Positions 15,603-25,256 of a stretch of 64,000 nucleotides of DNA are shown in pieces. The notes beneath the pieces were generated by a model. That model searched no databases and was not told where the DNA came from. It saw nothing but the letters and a program-made list of their open reading frames with translations. This DNA is from an uncultured Fibrobacter sp. (GTDB lineage Bacteria; Fibrobacterota; Fibrobacteria; Fibrobacterales; Fibrobacteraceae), in assembly GCA_934691725.1 (NCBI GenBank), contig CAKUTF010000007.1:1-64000 (forward strand), in the 5' to 3' direction. The stretch's first letter is position 1; the number at the start of each line of letters is the position of its first letter. Position numbers and translations under genes: made by a program.

Positions 15603-18600
15603 ATGACTCGTTCCCTTGTCGTTCGCGATGCGTGCGAACATAATCTGAAGCATGTAAATATTACCATCCCGCGCGATTCCATCGTCGTCGTGACCGGCGT
15701 TTCCGGGTCGGGAAAATCGAGCCTCGCTTTCGATACGATTTTTGAAGAGGGGCAGCGGCGTTATGTGGATTCCCTTTCGGCGTATGCGCGGCAGTTTATC
15801 GGCGTGATGAAGCGGCCCGATGTGCAGTCGGTGACGGGGATTTCCCCGACGATTTCGATAGACCAGAAGACGGTGAACCGGAATCCGCGCTCGACCGTGG
15901 GAACGACCGTCGAAATTCTCGACTTCTTGCGGCTGCTCTTTGCGCGACTCGGAACACCCCACTGCCCAAAGTGCGGCAAGGAAATCCGGGCGGCGACCGT
16001 CGATCAGATTGTGGATAACCTCTATGCGGAAAGTTCCGGTCGAGAAATTGTAATCCTAGCCCCGATAGTCCAGGAACGCAAGGGGGAATATCGCAAGGAA
16101 TTTCAGGATCTTTTGGAGAAAGGCTTTGCTCGTGTCCGCGTCGATGGAAAGATTTTCCGTACAAATGAAGTTCCACAGCTTGTCCGCTACGAGAAGCATA
16201 CGATTGAAGCGGTGATCGACCGCATTTCGGTAGAGGACAGGAACCTTTCCCGGATTCGGGAAGATTTGGAAAGTGCTCTACGCCTCTCCGACGGAAAGCT
16301 TGTCGCCTTTTTGTTTGACGATGGCGAGTATCGCTTGCAGGGGACGGAGCTTGCCTGCCCGGATTGCGGAATCTCCATCCCGGAACTCGAACCGAGACTC
16401 TTTTCCTTTAACGATCCGTATGGGCAGTGTCCGCACTGCAAGGGTCTCGGGCGGGACTACGTCTTTGCCGAGGATTTGATTGTGCCGGATGAGTCGCTTT
16501 CGATTCGGGAAGGCGCGCTCAAATGCCAGAAATCCGACGGAAAGATCATCTTTACGGATTTCGGCTGGCCGGAACTTTCGAAGGTGGCGCGGGCGGAAAA
16601 GTTCTCTCTGGAAACCCCATGGAAAAAACTTCCGGAAATCGCTAGAAAGGCCGTTCTGTATGGATGCGAAAAGGCGGGAACTCCGGGAATTGTCCCGCTG
16701 ATGCAGGAGCTGTGGGACAGGTGGCATATCGTCCATTTCCAAAAGTTCATGAACGACAGCGAATGCCCGGTCTGCCGTGGCTCGCGAATTTCGCCGGTAG
16801 CGCTTGCCGTCACGTTTCGGAACCTGAATCTCGATCAGATGTGCCGAATGCCCGTGGAGAGGCTGGAAGCGTTCTTTCGCACTCTGGAGCTTTCGCCGCG
16901 GGAAGAGCATATCGGGCACGAGCTTTTCAAGGAAATCCGGAATCGCCTGGGCTTTTTGGCGAGTGTCGGGCTGGGATACCTGACGCTTGCGCGCGGAGCG
17001 AAAACGCTTTCGGGCGGCGAAGCGCAGCGGATTCGTCTCGCTAGCGCTGTCGGGGCAGGGCTTCAGGGCGTGCTGTATGTTCTGGATGAACCGAGTATCG
17101 GGCTTCACGCTCGGGACAACGAGATGCTGCTAGGAATTCTCGAACGGCTCCGCTCGCAGGGAAACAGCCTGGTCGTGGTCGAACATGACGAGGAGACGAT
17201 GCGCTATGCGGACTTTGTCGTCGATGTCGGGCCGGATGCGGGGGTGAATGGCGGGCGGGTTGTCGCGGCGGGAACGGTCGAGGATTTGGAAAAGAATCCC
17301 GATTCGCTGACGGGAAAATATCTTTCGGGAAAGCTGAAAATCGAAATCCCGAAAACGCGGAAGGCGGTAACGGACGAGACGCGATTCCTGGAAATCTTCG
17401 GTGCGGCGGAAAACAACCTGAAGCATGTCGATGTCAAGATTCCCCTTGACGGAACGCTTACGGTGGTGACGGGCGTTTCCGGATCGGGGAAAAGTTCGCT
17501 CGTCAATACGATTCTAAAAAAAGAGCTTGCGCGGCGTTTTCACGGGGCGACGGACGTTCCGGGAAAGTTCGACCGAATAGCCGGAACGGAATTTATCGAC
17601 AAGGTAATCGAAATAGACCAGACGCCGATCGGTCGCACGCCGCGTTCGAATCCGGCGACATACACGGGAATTTTCGACGATATCCGCGACCTGTTTGCGC
17701 GGGTGCCCGAAAGCAAGGTCCGCGGCTATACGAAGAGCCGTTTCAGTTTCAACGTGCCGGGTGGTCGCTGCGAAGCGTGCGGCGGCGCGGGCGTCAAAAT
17801 CGTGCAGATGCAGATTCTGCCGGATGTCCAGGTCACGTGTGACGTGTGCGGTGGCAAGCGTTTCAACGATTCGACGCTCGAAGTCCATTACCGGGGAAAG
17901 ACGGTTACGGATGTCCTTGACATGTCAATCGACAGTGCGTTGGAGTTTTTCGCGGACGTGCCGAAAATCGCGGAACCGTTACGGCTCTTGCAGGAGGTGG
18001 GTCTCGGGTATTTGACGCTCGGGCAACCTTCGACAACGCTCTCGGGCGGAGAGGCGCAGCGCATCAAGATAGCGACGGAGCTTCGACGGCCCGGGACGGG
18101 AAAGACGCTGTATCTTCTCGACGAACCGACGACCGGGCTGCATTTCGAGGACATTCGCCGTCTGCTCGGATGCCTTGCCCGCTTGCGGAGCCTCGGGAAC
18201 AGCATGGTGATCATCGAACACAACATGGATGTCATCAAGTGCGCGGACTGGATTGTCGATCTGGGACCGGATGCCGGTGAGCGGGGCGGAGAAGTCGTGG
18301 CGACGGGAAGTCCCGAAGAAGTCGCTCGAAATCCCAGGTCCCTGACGGGGAAGTTCCTGGCAAAAATTCTCTTCCCGGAACAGGCGGAAAAATCCAGGAT
18401 AGTCCGTCGTCTTGAAAATTCCGAGAGCTTAGACATCCAGGTTGTCGGGGCGAGAAAGCACAACCTGAAAAATTTTTCGGTGACGATTCCGAGGCATCGG
18501 TTGACCGTGATTTCGGGCGTTTCCGGGTCGGGAAAGTCTAGCCTCGCTTTCCACACGCTTTTTGCGGAAGGGCAGCGCCGGTTCGTGGAAACGCTGAGCA

Positions 18601-20900
18601 CTTACGCGCGGCGCTTTCTAGGGCGCCTCGATCGCGGTTCGGTCGATTTTATCCGGGGGCTTTCGCCGGCGATTGCGATAGACCAGGGATGCGCTTCAAA
18701 AAGTCCGCGGAGCACGGTGGCGACGCTTACCGAAATTTACGATTACTTTCGGATTCTCTGGGCTCGGATCGGGACGGCGCACTGTCCGCATTGCGGGCGT
18801 CCGCTGGAATCGTCGTCGGTTTCCTCGATTGTCGAAAGCCTCTTGAAACATTCGACGGGAAAGCTTGTCGATGTGCTCGCCCCGATCTTTATCGCGGATT
18901 CAAACGGCGAATGGATGGTTTCCGGGGCGGAAAAGCTTCCCGGAATTTCGGGCCGCTTGCAGGAGCTGGGATACCGAAAGGTCTCGGTCGATGGAAAAAC
19001 GTGTGAACTGCCGCTAGGAACTTTGCCGAAATCGGTAAAGGAGGCTTATGCCGTAGCGGATACGGTTCCTGTTTCGAAAACCAATGCGGTGCGCTTGGCC
19101 GATTCCCTGGAAAGGGCGTTTCACGACGGTTCGCATGCGGTAGCGCTCCATGTGGATGGAAAGGTTTATCCGTATTCGCTCTTCCCGAGCTGCGGACATT
19201 GCCATTATTATCTGAAGCAGGATTTTGACCCGAAGCAGTTCAGTTTCAACACGCATTGGGGAGCCTGCGAGCGGTGTGCGGGACTGGGAATCCTGCATTC
19301 GGGCGAAACCTGTCCGGATTGCAGAGGCCTTCGCCTGAAACCCGAAATTCTCGCGGTGACGATTGACGGAAAAAATATTTCCGAAGTCTCGGCGATGAGC
19401 ATCCATGCTGCATCGGAATGGTTTCAAAATCTGCAACTGGACCCTTCGAAAAAAAAAGTGGCAGCTCCGCTTCTCCGGGAAATTCTAGGCAGGCTCCGTT
19501 TCCTCGAAGACGTCGGGCTGGGATACTTGAACCTGGACCGGACGGGGGATTCGCTTTCGGGCGGTGAATCCCAGCGGATACGCCTTTCGAGCCAAATCGG
19601 CAGCGGACTGGAAGGCGTCATGTATGTGCTTGACGAGCCGACGATCGGGCTTCACCAGAGCGATACGAAAAAACTGCTCGATTCCCTGTATCGGTTGCGG
19701 GACTTGGGGAACACGCTGATCGTGGTGGAGCATGACCTGGAAATGATTCGGGGCGCGGACCATCTGATAGACATGGGACCTCTTGCCGGGGAATATGGCG
19801 GGGAAGTTGTCGCCGAAGGTTCGCCAAAGGTCCTTTCGAAAAAATCCGCCTTGAAAAGGTTCCCGCGGAGCGAAACGGTGAAATATCTTACCGGCAGCGT
19901 TCCCGTTTACAACCCGCCGATAGAGCCTATTCCGGTGAACGCCCCGTTCCTCGAATTTCGAAACCTTTCCTCGCACAACCTGAAAAATATTTCCGTCCGC
20001 TTTCCGGAAAACCGGATCTCGACGGTCTGCGGTGTTTCGGGTTCGGGGAAAAGTTCTCTTGTCATGGATGAAATCCTGCCGCTGATGCAGGACGCCTTTG
20101 GACGCGGCGAAAAACGGAAAAAGGCGCGGCTGCGGGCTAGCTTCCCGGAAACGGTCAAGGAGGTTCTCGCCGTTGACCAGAGTCCCATCTCGGGAACGCC
20201 CCGTTCGACGCCGGCGAGCTTCACCGATGCGTTGAATCCGATTCGCGAACTGTTCGCGAAGATGGAACTTTCAAGGATGAAGGGCTTTGGCCCGAACCGT
20301 TTCAGCTACAATTCCAGTCGCGGAGGCGGACGCTGCGAAGCGTGCGAAGGGCGCGGCATGACGTCTGTGGAAATGCACTTCCTGTCGGACGTGTGGGAAA
20401 CCTGCGATGTCTGCAAGGGAAAGCGTTACAACCAGGAAACCCTCGCCGTGGAGTTCAAGGGAAAGAACATCGCCGATGTCCTTTCGATGCGAATCGACGA
20501 GGCTAGCGAGTTTTTTAGGGACCAGCCCAAGATCGTGAAAAGGCTCCGGAGCCTTATCGATGTCGGGCTTGAATACCTGCGTCTCGGGCAGTCCGTGACG
20601 ACGCTTTCGGGCGGAGAGGCCCAGCGGATGAAGCTTGCGGGGGAGCTTTCGCGCGGAGTCGGGCGGAAAGGCGTCCTCTATCTTCTCGACGAACCGACGA
20701 CCGGGCTTCATCTCAAGGATGTACAGGTCCTCTGGAACTTGCTTCGTCGGCTTTCTTCTCAGGGAAACACGGTCATCCTTATAGAGCACCACCCCGATGT
20801 CATTCGGCTATCCGATTATATCGTGGAGCTGGGACCTTCGGGCGGTGACGCGGGCGGATTTGTCACCTATATGGGCGTTCCTTCGGGGAAAAAGGAGTAG
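15603..20900 (+). CDS. uvrA: Excinuclease subunit A, tandem-fused double-length form
   Basis: The 1765-residue protein contains two complete UvrA units, about residues 1-925 and 940-1765; a normal UvrA is about 940. Four Walker A motifs GVSGSGKS lie at 32, 624, 972 and 1477. Four ABC signatures are present (LSGGEAQRI, LSGGEAQRIK, LSGGESQRI, LSGGEAQRMK), each followed by an LDEP Walker B. Zinc-type CxxC pairs are present in all four modules, including RCEACGG/CDVCGG and RCEACEG/CDVCKG. UvrA finds bulky DNA lesions as a dimer and loads UvrB, so a fused protein could form the dimer within one chain. Chlamydial UvrA is known to have a similar double length. The mRNA appears leaderless. No frameshift is seen. 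Confidence 0.96.
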   Translation: MTRSLVVRDACEHNLKHVNITIPRDSIVVVTGVSGSGKSSLAFDTIFEEGQRRYVDSLSAYARQFIGVMKRPDVQSVTGISPTISIDQKTVNRNPRSTVGTTVEILDFLRLLFARLGTPHCPKCGKEIRAATVDQIVDNLYAESSGREIVILAPIVQERKGEYRKEFQDLLEKGFARVRVDGKIFRTNEVPQLVRYEKHTIEAVIDRISVEDRNLSRIREDLESALRLSDGKLVAFLFDDGEYRLQGTELACPDCGISIPELEPRLFSFNDPYGQCPHCKGLGRDYVFAEDLIVPDESLSIREGALKCQKSDGKIIFTDFGWPELSKVARAEKFSLETPWKKLPEIARKAVLYGCEKAGTPGIVPLMQELWDRWHIVHFQKFMNDSECPVCRGSRISPVALAVTFRNLNLDQMCRMPVERLEAFFRTLELSPREEHIGHELFKEIRNRLGFLASVGLGYLTLARGAKTLSGGEAQRIRLASAVGAGLQGVLYVLDEPSIGLHARDNEMLLGILERLRSQGNSLVVVEHDEETMRYADFVVDVGPDAGVNGGRVVAAGTVEDLEKNPDSLTGKYLSGKLKIEIPKTRKAVTDETRFLEIFGAAENNLKHVDVKIPLDGTLTVVTGVSGSGKSSLVNTILKKELARRFHGATDVPGKFDRIAGTEFIDKVIEIDQTPIGRTPRSNPATYTGIFDDIRDLFARVPESKVRGYTKSRFSFNVPGGRCEACGGAGVKIVQMQILPDVQVTCDVCGGKRFNDSTLEVHYRGKTVTDVLDMSIDSALEFFADVPKIAEPLRLLQEVGLGYLTLGQPSTTLSGGEAQRIKIATELRRPGTGKTLYLLDEPTTGLHFEDIRRLLGCLARLRSLGNSMVIIEHNMDVIKCADWIVDLGPDAGERGGEVVATGSPEEVARNPRSLTGKFLAKILFPEQAEKSRIVRRLENSESLDIQVVGARKHNLKNFSVTIPRHRLTVISGVSGSGKSSLAFHTLFAEGQRRFVETLSTYARRFLGRLDRGSVDFIRGLSPAIAIDQGCASKSPRSTVATLTEIYDYFRILWARIGTAHCPHCGRPLESSSVSSIVESLLKHSTGKLVDVLAPIFIADSNGEWMVSGAEKLPGISGRLQELGYRKVSVDGKTCELPLGTLPKSVKEAYAVADTVPVSKTNAVRLADSLERAFHDGSHAVALHVDGKVYPYSLFPSCGHCHYYLKQDFDPKQFSFNTHWGACERCAGLGILHSGETCPDCRGLRLKPEILAVTIDGKNISEVSAMSIHAASEWFQNLQLDPSKKKVAAPLLREILGRLRFLEDVGLGYLNLDRTGDSLSGGESQRIRLSSQIGSGLEGVMYVLDEPTIGLHQSDTKKLLDSLYRLRDLGNTLIVVEHDLEMIRGADHLIDMGPLAGEYGGEVVAEGSPKVLSKKSALKRFPRSETVKYLTGSVPVYNPPIEPIPVNAPFLEFRNLSSHNLKNISVRFPENRISTVCGVSGSGKSSLVMDEILPLMQDAFGRGEKRKKARLRASFPETVKEVLAVDQSPISGTPRSTPASFTDALNPIRELFAKMELSRMKGFGPNRFSYNSSRGGGRCEACEGRGMTSVEMHFLSDVWETCDVCKGKRYNQETLAVEFKGKNIADVLSMRIDEASEFFRDQPKIVKRLRSLIDVGLEYLRLGQSVTTLSGGEAQRMKLAGELSRGVGRKGVLYLLDEPTTGLHLKDVQVLWNLLRRLSSQGNTVILIEHHPDVIRLSDYIVELGPSGGDAGGFVTYMGVPSGKKE

Positions 20901-20957
20901 TCCGTTTTCGGTGCGTCCGATTTTTTAATAGATTGGATACATCCTGTCGGAGAATGT

Positions 20958-23009
20958 ATGGTTTTGAAAACTTGGCTCCTGTTCCTTTTTGCGCTTGCGT
21001 CCGCATTTGCCGGCGAGGCCGGGGATTATCGCTTTACGGTTCCCGAGGACCAGTTCGAGGAAAACGCCAGGATTTTAAATGCGAAAAACGTCTGCATCGA
21101 TGGAGGCGATTCCGCCTATCTGCATGCGGAAAAGGTTCGCTATCCGCTTGAACCGGGAAGGCTTTACCTGAGGAGCAAGGTCAAGGGAAACCGCTACGGC
21201 TGGTATTCGGGAAGCGCGAAGCCCGAATGCTTCAAGACATTGCACGCTTTTAGTCTGCGGGAAAACCGCCTTTCGGTTCTCGAAGCGAGCCGTTTGCGTT
21301 TTTTTGCCGAAAGGTTCCGAAAGCCTTTCCAGGACGAGGCTGAAATTTACTTCGACAAAAAGTTCCTCTATTCTTCCCGGGTGGAAAATCTCTATTTCCT
21401 GAAAAGCGGCAAGTGGCACAAGTTAAAGCCTGCAGAGCTTTCGGGGATAGTAGTCATCGGCGACGTTCCGGATTCGACGGTTGTCGTCATCGGGCAAAAT
21501 TCTTTCCATGCCCCGGTGACTTTTTCTCCGGTCGATACGGGGCTTTTCTACGCGACGTTTCTGATGCCGCACATGTATCCGGTGACGTCCGGGACGCGGG
21601 TTTCGAGCGGAAAGACTTCCTTTTTAAAACCGATTCGCCTTCCCGAGGATACGACTGTCTATCAAATCAAGACTTCGATTACCGAGGAGCGGATCGCGGC
21701 GACGCGAAATCTTTTTGAAACGGAAGCGCTCTACGATGGTTTTATTGAAGACTTGAACCGGGCGGAAATCGACCGCGGAACGTCCGGCTTCGATTCGACT
21801 TACCCGAAACCCAAGAATCCGCCGCGCGGCATGTCGAAAACCGATCCGCAGTATGAAGCGTATCTTGCCGCGTTTGACCTTGCCCGTTCCCGCGCCCGCT
21901 CTCAGTGGCTTTCGAAAAGGCTTTCAAGAATTCTGGGCTTGAATGCGGCGCTCCGCGCCCGCCTAGATGCGCAGGAAAAGGACACGCTTTCGCTTTTGAT
22001 CGCTCCGCAGACGCTAGCGAAAAAGGATTCTTCTTATGAAATCGCCTTTCGCGATTCCGCAAACCGGATTGACGTGAAATGGGCGGGAAGCTTTCCCGGG
22101 AGAAATTCCCCGATTGACACTGTGGACAGATTTTTGCTTGTCCTTGAAAACAAGCCGGTCTGGAAATATGACGGGTTTCGCGTCAAGAGCCGCCACCAAT
22201 ACCGCTTCGAAAAGCTTCTCGTTCAACGCGGCGATTCGACTTTTGCCGGTGAAGGGCGGTTCATCTTGCCGGGATATATCCTGGCGGAGGATGAAGTCCA
22301 GGAATGGCTGATGCGGGCTCCGGTTGCCGTGGATTCTGCGGAAAGTTCCGCTATCAAGACGGAAACAAAAGACTCTCTTCCCGAAGACGTGAGCCGCGCC
22401 TGGGCGAAAATCGATTCGGGGGCGTTTCGTTATAAAGGCAAGACTGTGCGTCTTTCGGCGTTTTCCATCCGCAAGACCGAAGTGACCGTCGGCGAATATA
22501 TCGAAGTCATGCGGGACTCGGTGCGTTTTGAATTTTCCGACAGTTTGGCACCGGCGCACAATGTCAGCTGGGAACAGGCGAACAGGTTCTGCGAAAAAAT
22601 CGGAGGGAGGCTTCCGACGGAAGCGGAATGGGAATTTGCGGCGCGTTCCGGCGGAAACGGGAGCTTTGTCTGGGAAGAGAAAGAGAACGCTCGTCCATTT
22701 GAATTCGCGATTTTCCGGGCGGATGCCCCTGCGCGGGTCGCATCGGCAAAGCCGAACGCTTTCGGGCTTTTCGATGTCGCGGGAAATGTCGCCGAGTGGA
22801 CGCTCGACACGTATTCGCCGCTTTCGTTCTATGTGGAAAGTGAAAACCCGAGCGGTTCGTTTCTCGGCTACGAGCGTGTCTTCAAGGGCGGCTCGTGGAA
22901 AAGCGCGTCCGAAAAGGATCTGGACCTGACGGCGCGAAATGCGGAAGATCCGCGATACTGGTCGAATTTCATCGGTTTCCGCTGCGTGCTTCCACAGGGT
23001 AGGTTTTAA
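20958..23009 (+). CDS. Secreted protein with PEGA-like and formylglycine-enzyme-like (SUMF1) domains
   Basis: The 683-residue protein has a signal peptide (LFLFALASAFAGEA) and a GGAG site before the start. About residues 155-230 read like a PEGA domain (VVIGDVPDSTVVVIGQNSF). A helical middle follows. From about 480 the C-terminus is an FGE-sulfatase/SUMF1-like fold: FSIRKTEVTVGEYIEVM, VSWEQANRFCEKIGGRLPTE, AEWEFAARSG, GLFDVAGNVAEW, FKGGSW and FIGFRCV. The cysteines of active formylglycine enzymes are not evident, so it is more likely a non-catalytic member, as in GldJ/GldK-type secretion or surface proteins. It lies upstream of a small membrane protein with only 9 bases between. Confidence 0.8.
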   Translation: MVLKTWLLFLFALASAFAGEAGDYRFTVPEDQFEENARILNAKNVCIDGGDSAYLHAEKVRYPLEPGRLYLRSKVKGNRYGWYSGSAKPECFKTLHAFSLRENRLSVLEASRLRFFAERFRKPFQDEAEIYFDKKFLYSSRVENLYFLKSGKWHKLKPAELSGIVVIGDVPDSTVVVIGQNSFHAPVTFSPVDTGLFYATFLMPHMYPVTSGTRVSSGKTSFLKPIRLPEDTTVYQIKTSITEERIAATRNLFETEALYDGFIEDLNRAEIDRGTSGFDSTYPKPKNPPRGMSKTDPQYEAYLAAFDLARSRARSQWLSKRLSRILGLNAALRARLDAQEKDTLSLLIAPQTLAKKDSSYEIAFRDSANRIDVKWAGSFPGRNSPIDTVDRFLLVLENKPVWKYDGFRVKSRHQYRFEKLLVQRGDSTFAGEGRFILPGYILAEDEVQEWLMRAPVAVDSAESSAIKTETKDSLPEDVSRAWAKIDSGAFRYKGKTVRLSAFSIRKTEVTVGEYIEVMRDSVRFEFSDSLAPAHNVSWEQANRFCEKIGGRLPTEAEWEFAARSGGNGSFVWEEKENARPFEFAIFRADAPARVASAKPNAFGLFDVAGNVAEWTLDTYSPLSFYVESENPSGSFLGYERVFKGGSWKSASEKDLDLTARNAEDPRYWSNFIGFRCVLPQGRF

Positions 23010-23018
23010 GAGGTCTCT

Positions 23019-23564
23019 ATGAAAAAAAACGCTAAAATCTTGCGAAAACTCACATCCTTTCCCTTTCTTTTGGTTTTTTTCGCGTTCCTCTTTCCTCTGG
23101 TGAACATTTCGTGCGCCGAGAAGGTTGTCGCGAACCCGAACACCTACGAGCTGGTTTCCGGCGTGACTCCGGAAACGTTCCTGGGCGAAAAGGAAAGGAA
23201 AGCAGTGGAGGAAATGAAGAAGAACGAGCCGCGGCTTTCGGAATTTTTCGAGCAGCCCGTCGCGACGACGGCGGTAATCGTTCCCGTGATTGTTGCGGTT
23301 GTCTTGGCCGCTATCTGCGCCTTTTTTACGCCGGTCGGGTCGCTTGCGATGGCTCTTGCCGCCTTCGTGTCGCTCTGGGTTTTTATTTACAACCTGTCCG
23401 TTACCATCCAGACGGAACACTATGACTTTCTCACGGTGAAACCCGCAGTCGGTGCCTACTGCATCACGTTCTTGCTTATCATCGGTATCGCGATGAACTT
23501 GACAGTCATCATCAGGACAGCCCGGGAAAAACGCCAAGAATTAGGAACCGAAGAACTAAAATAA
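23019..23564 (+). CDS. Small integral membrane protein, unknown
   Basis: The 181-residue protein has four hydrophobic helices at about 15-30, 85-108, 110-130 and 145-168. A polar, Glu-rich loop lies between the first and second, and the C-terminus is a basic cytosolic tail (RTAREKRQELGTEE). AGAGG precedes the start. It follows the PEGA/FGE-like gene by 9 bases and precedes ettA by 10 bases, so the three are probably co-transcribed. I do not recognise a family. Confidence 0.8.
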   Translation: MKKNAKILRKLTSFPFLLVFFAFLFPLVNISCAEKVVANPNTYELVSGVTPETFLGEKERKAVEEMKKNEPRLSEFFEQPVATTAVIVPVIVAVVLAAICAFFTPVGSLAMALAAFVSLWVFIYNLSVTIQTEHYDFLTVKPAVGAYCITFLLIIGIAMNLTVIIRTAREKRQELGTEELK

Positions 23565-23574
23565 AGGACGCTCC

Positions 23575-25254
23575 ATGGCCGAAAAATTCGTATTCTACAT
23601 GAACCGCATGACCAAGACCTATCCTCCTGGAAAGACGGTTCTCAAGGACATTTCCCTCAGCTTTTATTACGGTGCAAAAATCGGAATTATCGGCACGAAC
23701 GGCAGCGGTAAATCGACGCTTCTTCGCATCATGGCCGGAATCGACAAGGAGTTCCAGGGCGAGGCGTGGATTGAACCGGGCCGCACGGCAGGCTACCTTC
23801 CGCAGGAACCGCAGCTCGATCCGAATCTCACCGTCAAGGATAACGTCATGCAGGCGGTCCAGAAAAAGCAGGCGATTCTTGACCGCTACAATGAAATTTC
23901 GATGAAGTTCGCGGAGCCGATGGACGACGACACGATGACGAAGCTCATGGAAGAGCAGGGGCGTCTGCAGGACCAGATCGACGCCGAGGACCTGTGGAGC
24001 CTCGACCGGAAAATCGAAATTGCGATGGACGCGCTGAACTGTCCGCCGGGAGACTGGCCCGTCACCAATCTTTCGGGCGGGGAAAAGCGCCGCGTCGCGC
24101 TCTGTCGTCTTCTTCTCGAAGAACCGGACCTGCTTCTTCTCGACGAACCTACCAATCATCTGGATGCGGAATCGGTCGCCTGGCTCGAACGCCACCTGCG
24201 CGAATACAAGGGTTCCGTAATCCTGGTGACGCACGACCGTTACTTCCTCGACAATGTCACCGGCTGGATTCTGGAAATCGATCGCGGACGCGGCATCCCC
24301 TGGCAGGGTAACTACGCGGAATGGCTCGACCAGAAGCTCGAACGCATGAAGAACGAGGAAAAGGGAGAATCGGACAGGCAGAAGCGCCTCGCCCGCGAAC
24401 AGGAATGGGTGAAGCAGAGTCCCAAGGCTCGCCAGGCGAAGAACAAGGCCCGCTTGAAAGCCTACGAAGATCTCCTTGCGGAAGACAGCCGCGAACAGGT
24501 AAAGGTCGCGCAGATTTATATCCCGAACGGGAAGCGTCTCGGAAATGTCGTTATCCAGGCGGAGCATCTGCGCAAGGCCTACAACGACAAGCTTCTGTTC
24601 GACGATCTTTCGTTTACGCTTCCGCGGTCGGGAATTGTCGGTATCATCGGCCCGAACGGCGCCGGTAAATCGACCCTTTTTAAGATCATCACGGGCAAGG
24701 AAAAGCCGGATGCGGGAACGCTCAAAATCGGCGAAACGGTCGAGATGATTACGATGGAACAGGGGCGCGAAAGCCTAGACGACTCCAAGACGGTATTCGA
24801 AGCGATTACCGGCGGAAAGGACGAAATCGTACTCGGCGAACGCAAGATGAACGGTCGCGCCTATTGCGGACTTTTCAACTTTACCGGTGCGGACCAGCAG
24901 AAAAAGCTCTCCGTTCTTTCGGGCGGTGAACGCAATCGCGTGCTGATGGCGAAAAACCTCCAGCATCCGGGAAACCTTCTGTTCCTCGACGAACCGACGA
25001 ACGATCTCGACATCGAAACCTTGCAGGCTTTGGAACAGGCGATTCTCCGCTTTGCCGGTTGCGCAGTCATCATTTCGCACGACCGCTGGTTCCTCGACCG
25101 CGTAGCGACCCACATCCTCGCTTACGAGGGAGATTCGAAGGTCGTCTGGTTCGAAGGAAACTGGAGCGAGTACGAAGCGGATTACAGACGCCGCATGGGC
25201 GAAGATGCCGACACGCCGAAACGCTTCAAGTACAAGACTTTGACGCGCGAGTAA
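23575..25254 (+). CDS. ettA: Energy-dependent translational throttle protein (ABC-F)
   Basis: The 559-residue ABC-F ATPase is close to E. coli EttA (555). The first domain has GTNGSGKST near residue 40, LSGGEKRRVALCR and DEPTNHLDAESVAWLE. The linker contains WVKQSPKARQAKNKARL, the EttA P-site-tRNA interaction region. The second domain has GPNGAGKST and LSGGERNRVLMAK with DEPTNDLDIETL. EttA binds the ribosomal E site and gates the first peptide bond according to ATP/ADP. It is last in its operon and converges on the TamA-like gene with only 2 bases between the stop codons and no visible terminator. Confidence 0.95.
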   Translation: MAEKFVFYMNRMTKTYPPGKTVLKDISLSFYYGAKIGIIGTNGSGKSTLLRIMAGIDKEFQGEAWIEPGRTAGYLPQEPQLDPNLTVKDNVMQAVQKKQAILDRYNEISMKFAEPMDDDTMTKLMEEQGRLQDQIDAEDLWSLDRKIEIAMDALNCPPGDWPVTNLSGGEKRRVALCRLLLEEPDLLLLDEPTNHLDAESVAWLERHLREYKGSVILVTHDRYFLDNVTGWILEIDRGRGIPWQGNYAEWLDQKLERMKNEEKGESDRQKRLAREQEWVKQSPKARQAKNKARLKAYEDLLAEDSREQVKVAQIYIPNGKRLGNVVIQAEHLRKAYNDKLLFDDLSFTLPRSGIVGIIGPNGAGKSTLFKIITGKEKPDAGTLKIGETVEMITMEQGRESLDDSKTVFEAITGGKDEIVLGERKMNGRAYCGLFNFTGADQQKKLSVLSGGERNRVLMAKNLQHPGNLLFLDEPTNDLDIETLQALEQAILRFAGCAVIISHDRWFLDRVATHILAYEGDSKVVWFEGNWSEYEADYRRRMGEDADTPKRFKYKTLTRE

Positions 25255-25256
25255 TT

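Noticed and set aside
14487..15962. 491-codon open frame on the minus strand
   Set aside because: It lies opposite the secreted-protein gene and the start of uvrA, is rich in Arg/His/Pro, and has no family motif. It is a shadow caused by high GC.
20958..23009. Active formylglycine-generating enzyme
   Set aside because: The fold motifs are present but the catalytic cysteines are not evident, and no sulfatase gene is nearby.
22014..23537. 507-codon open frame on the minus strand
   Set aside because: It is antisense to the PEGA/FGE-like gene and the membrane protein gene; its composition is typical of antisense translation.
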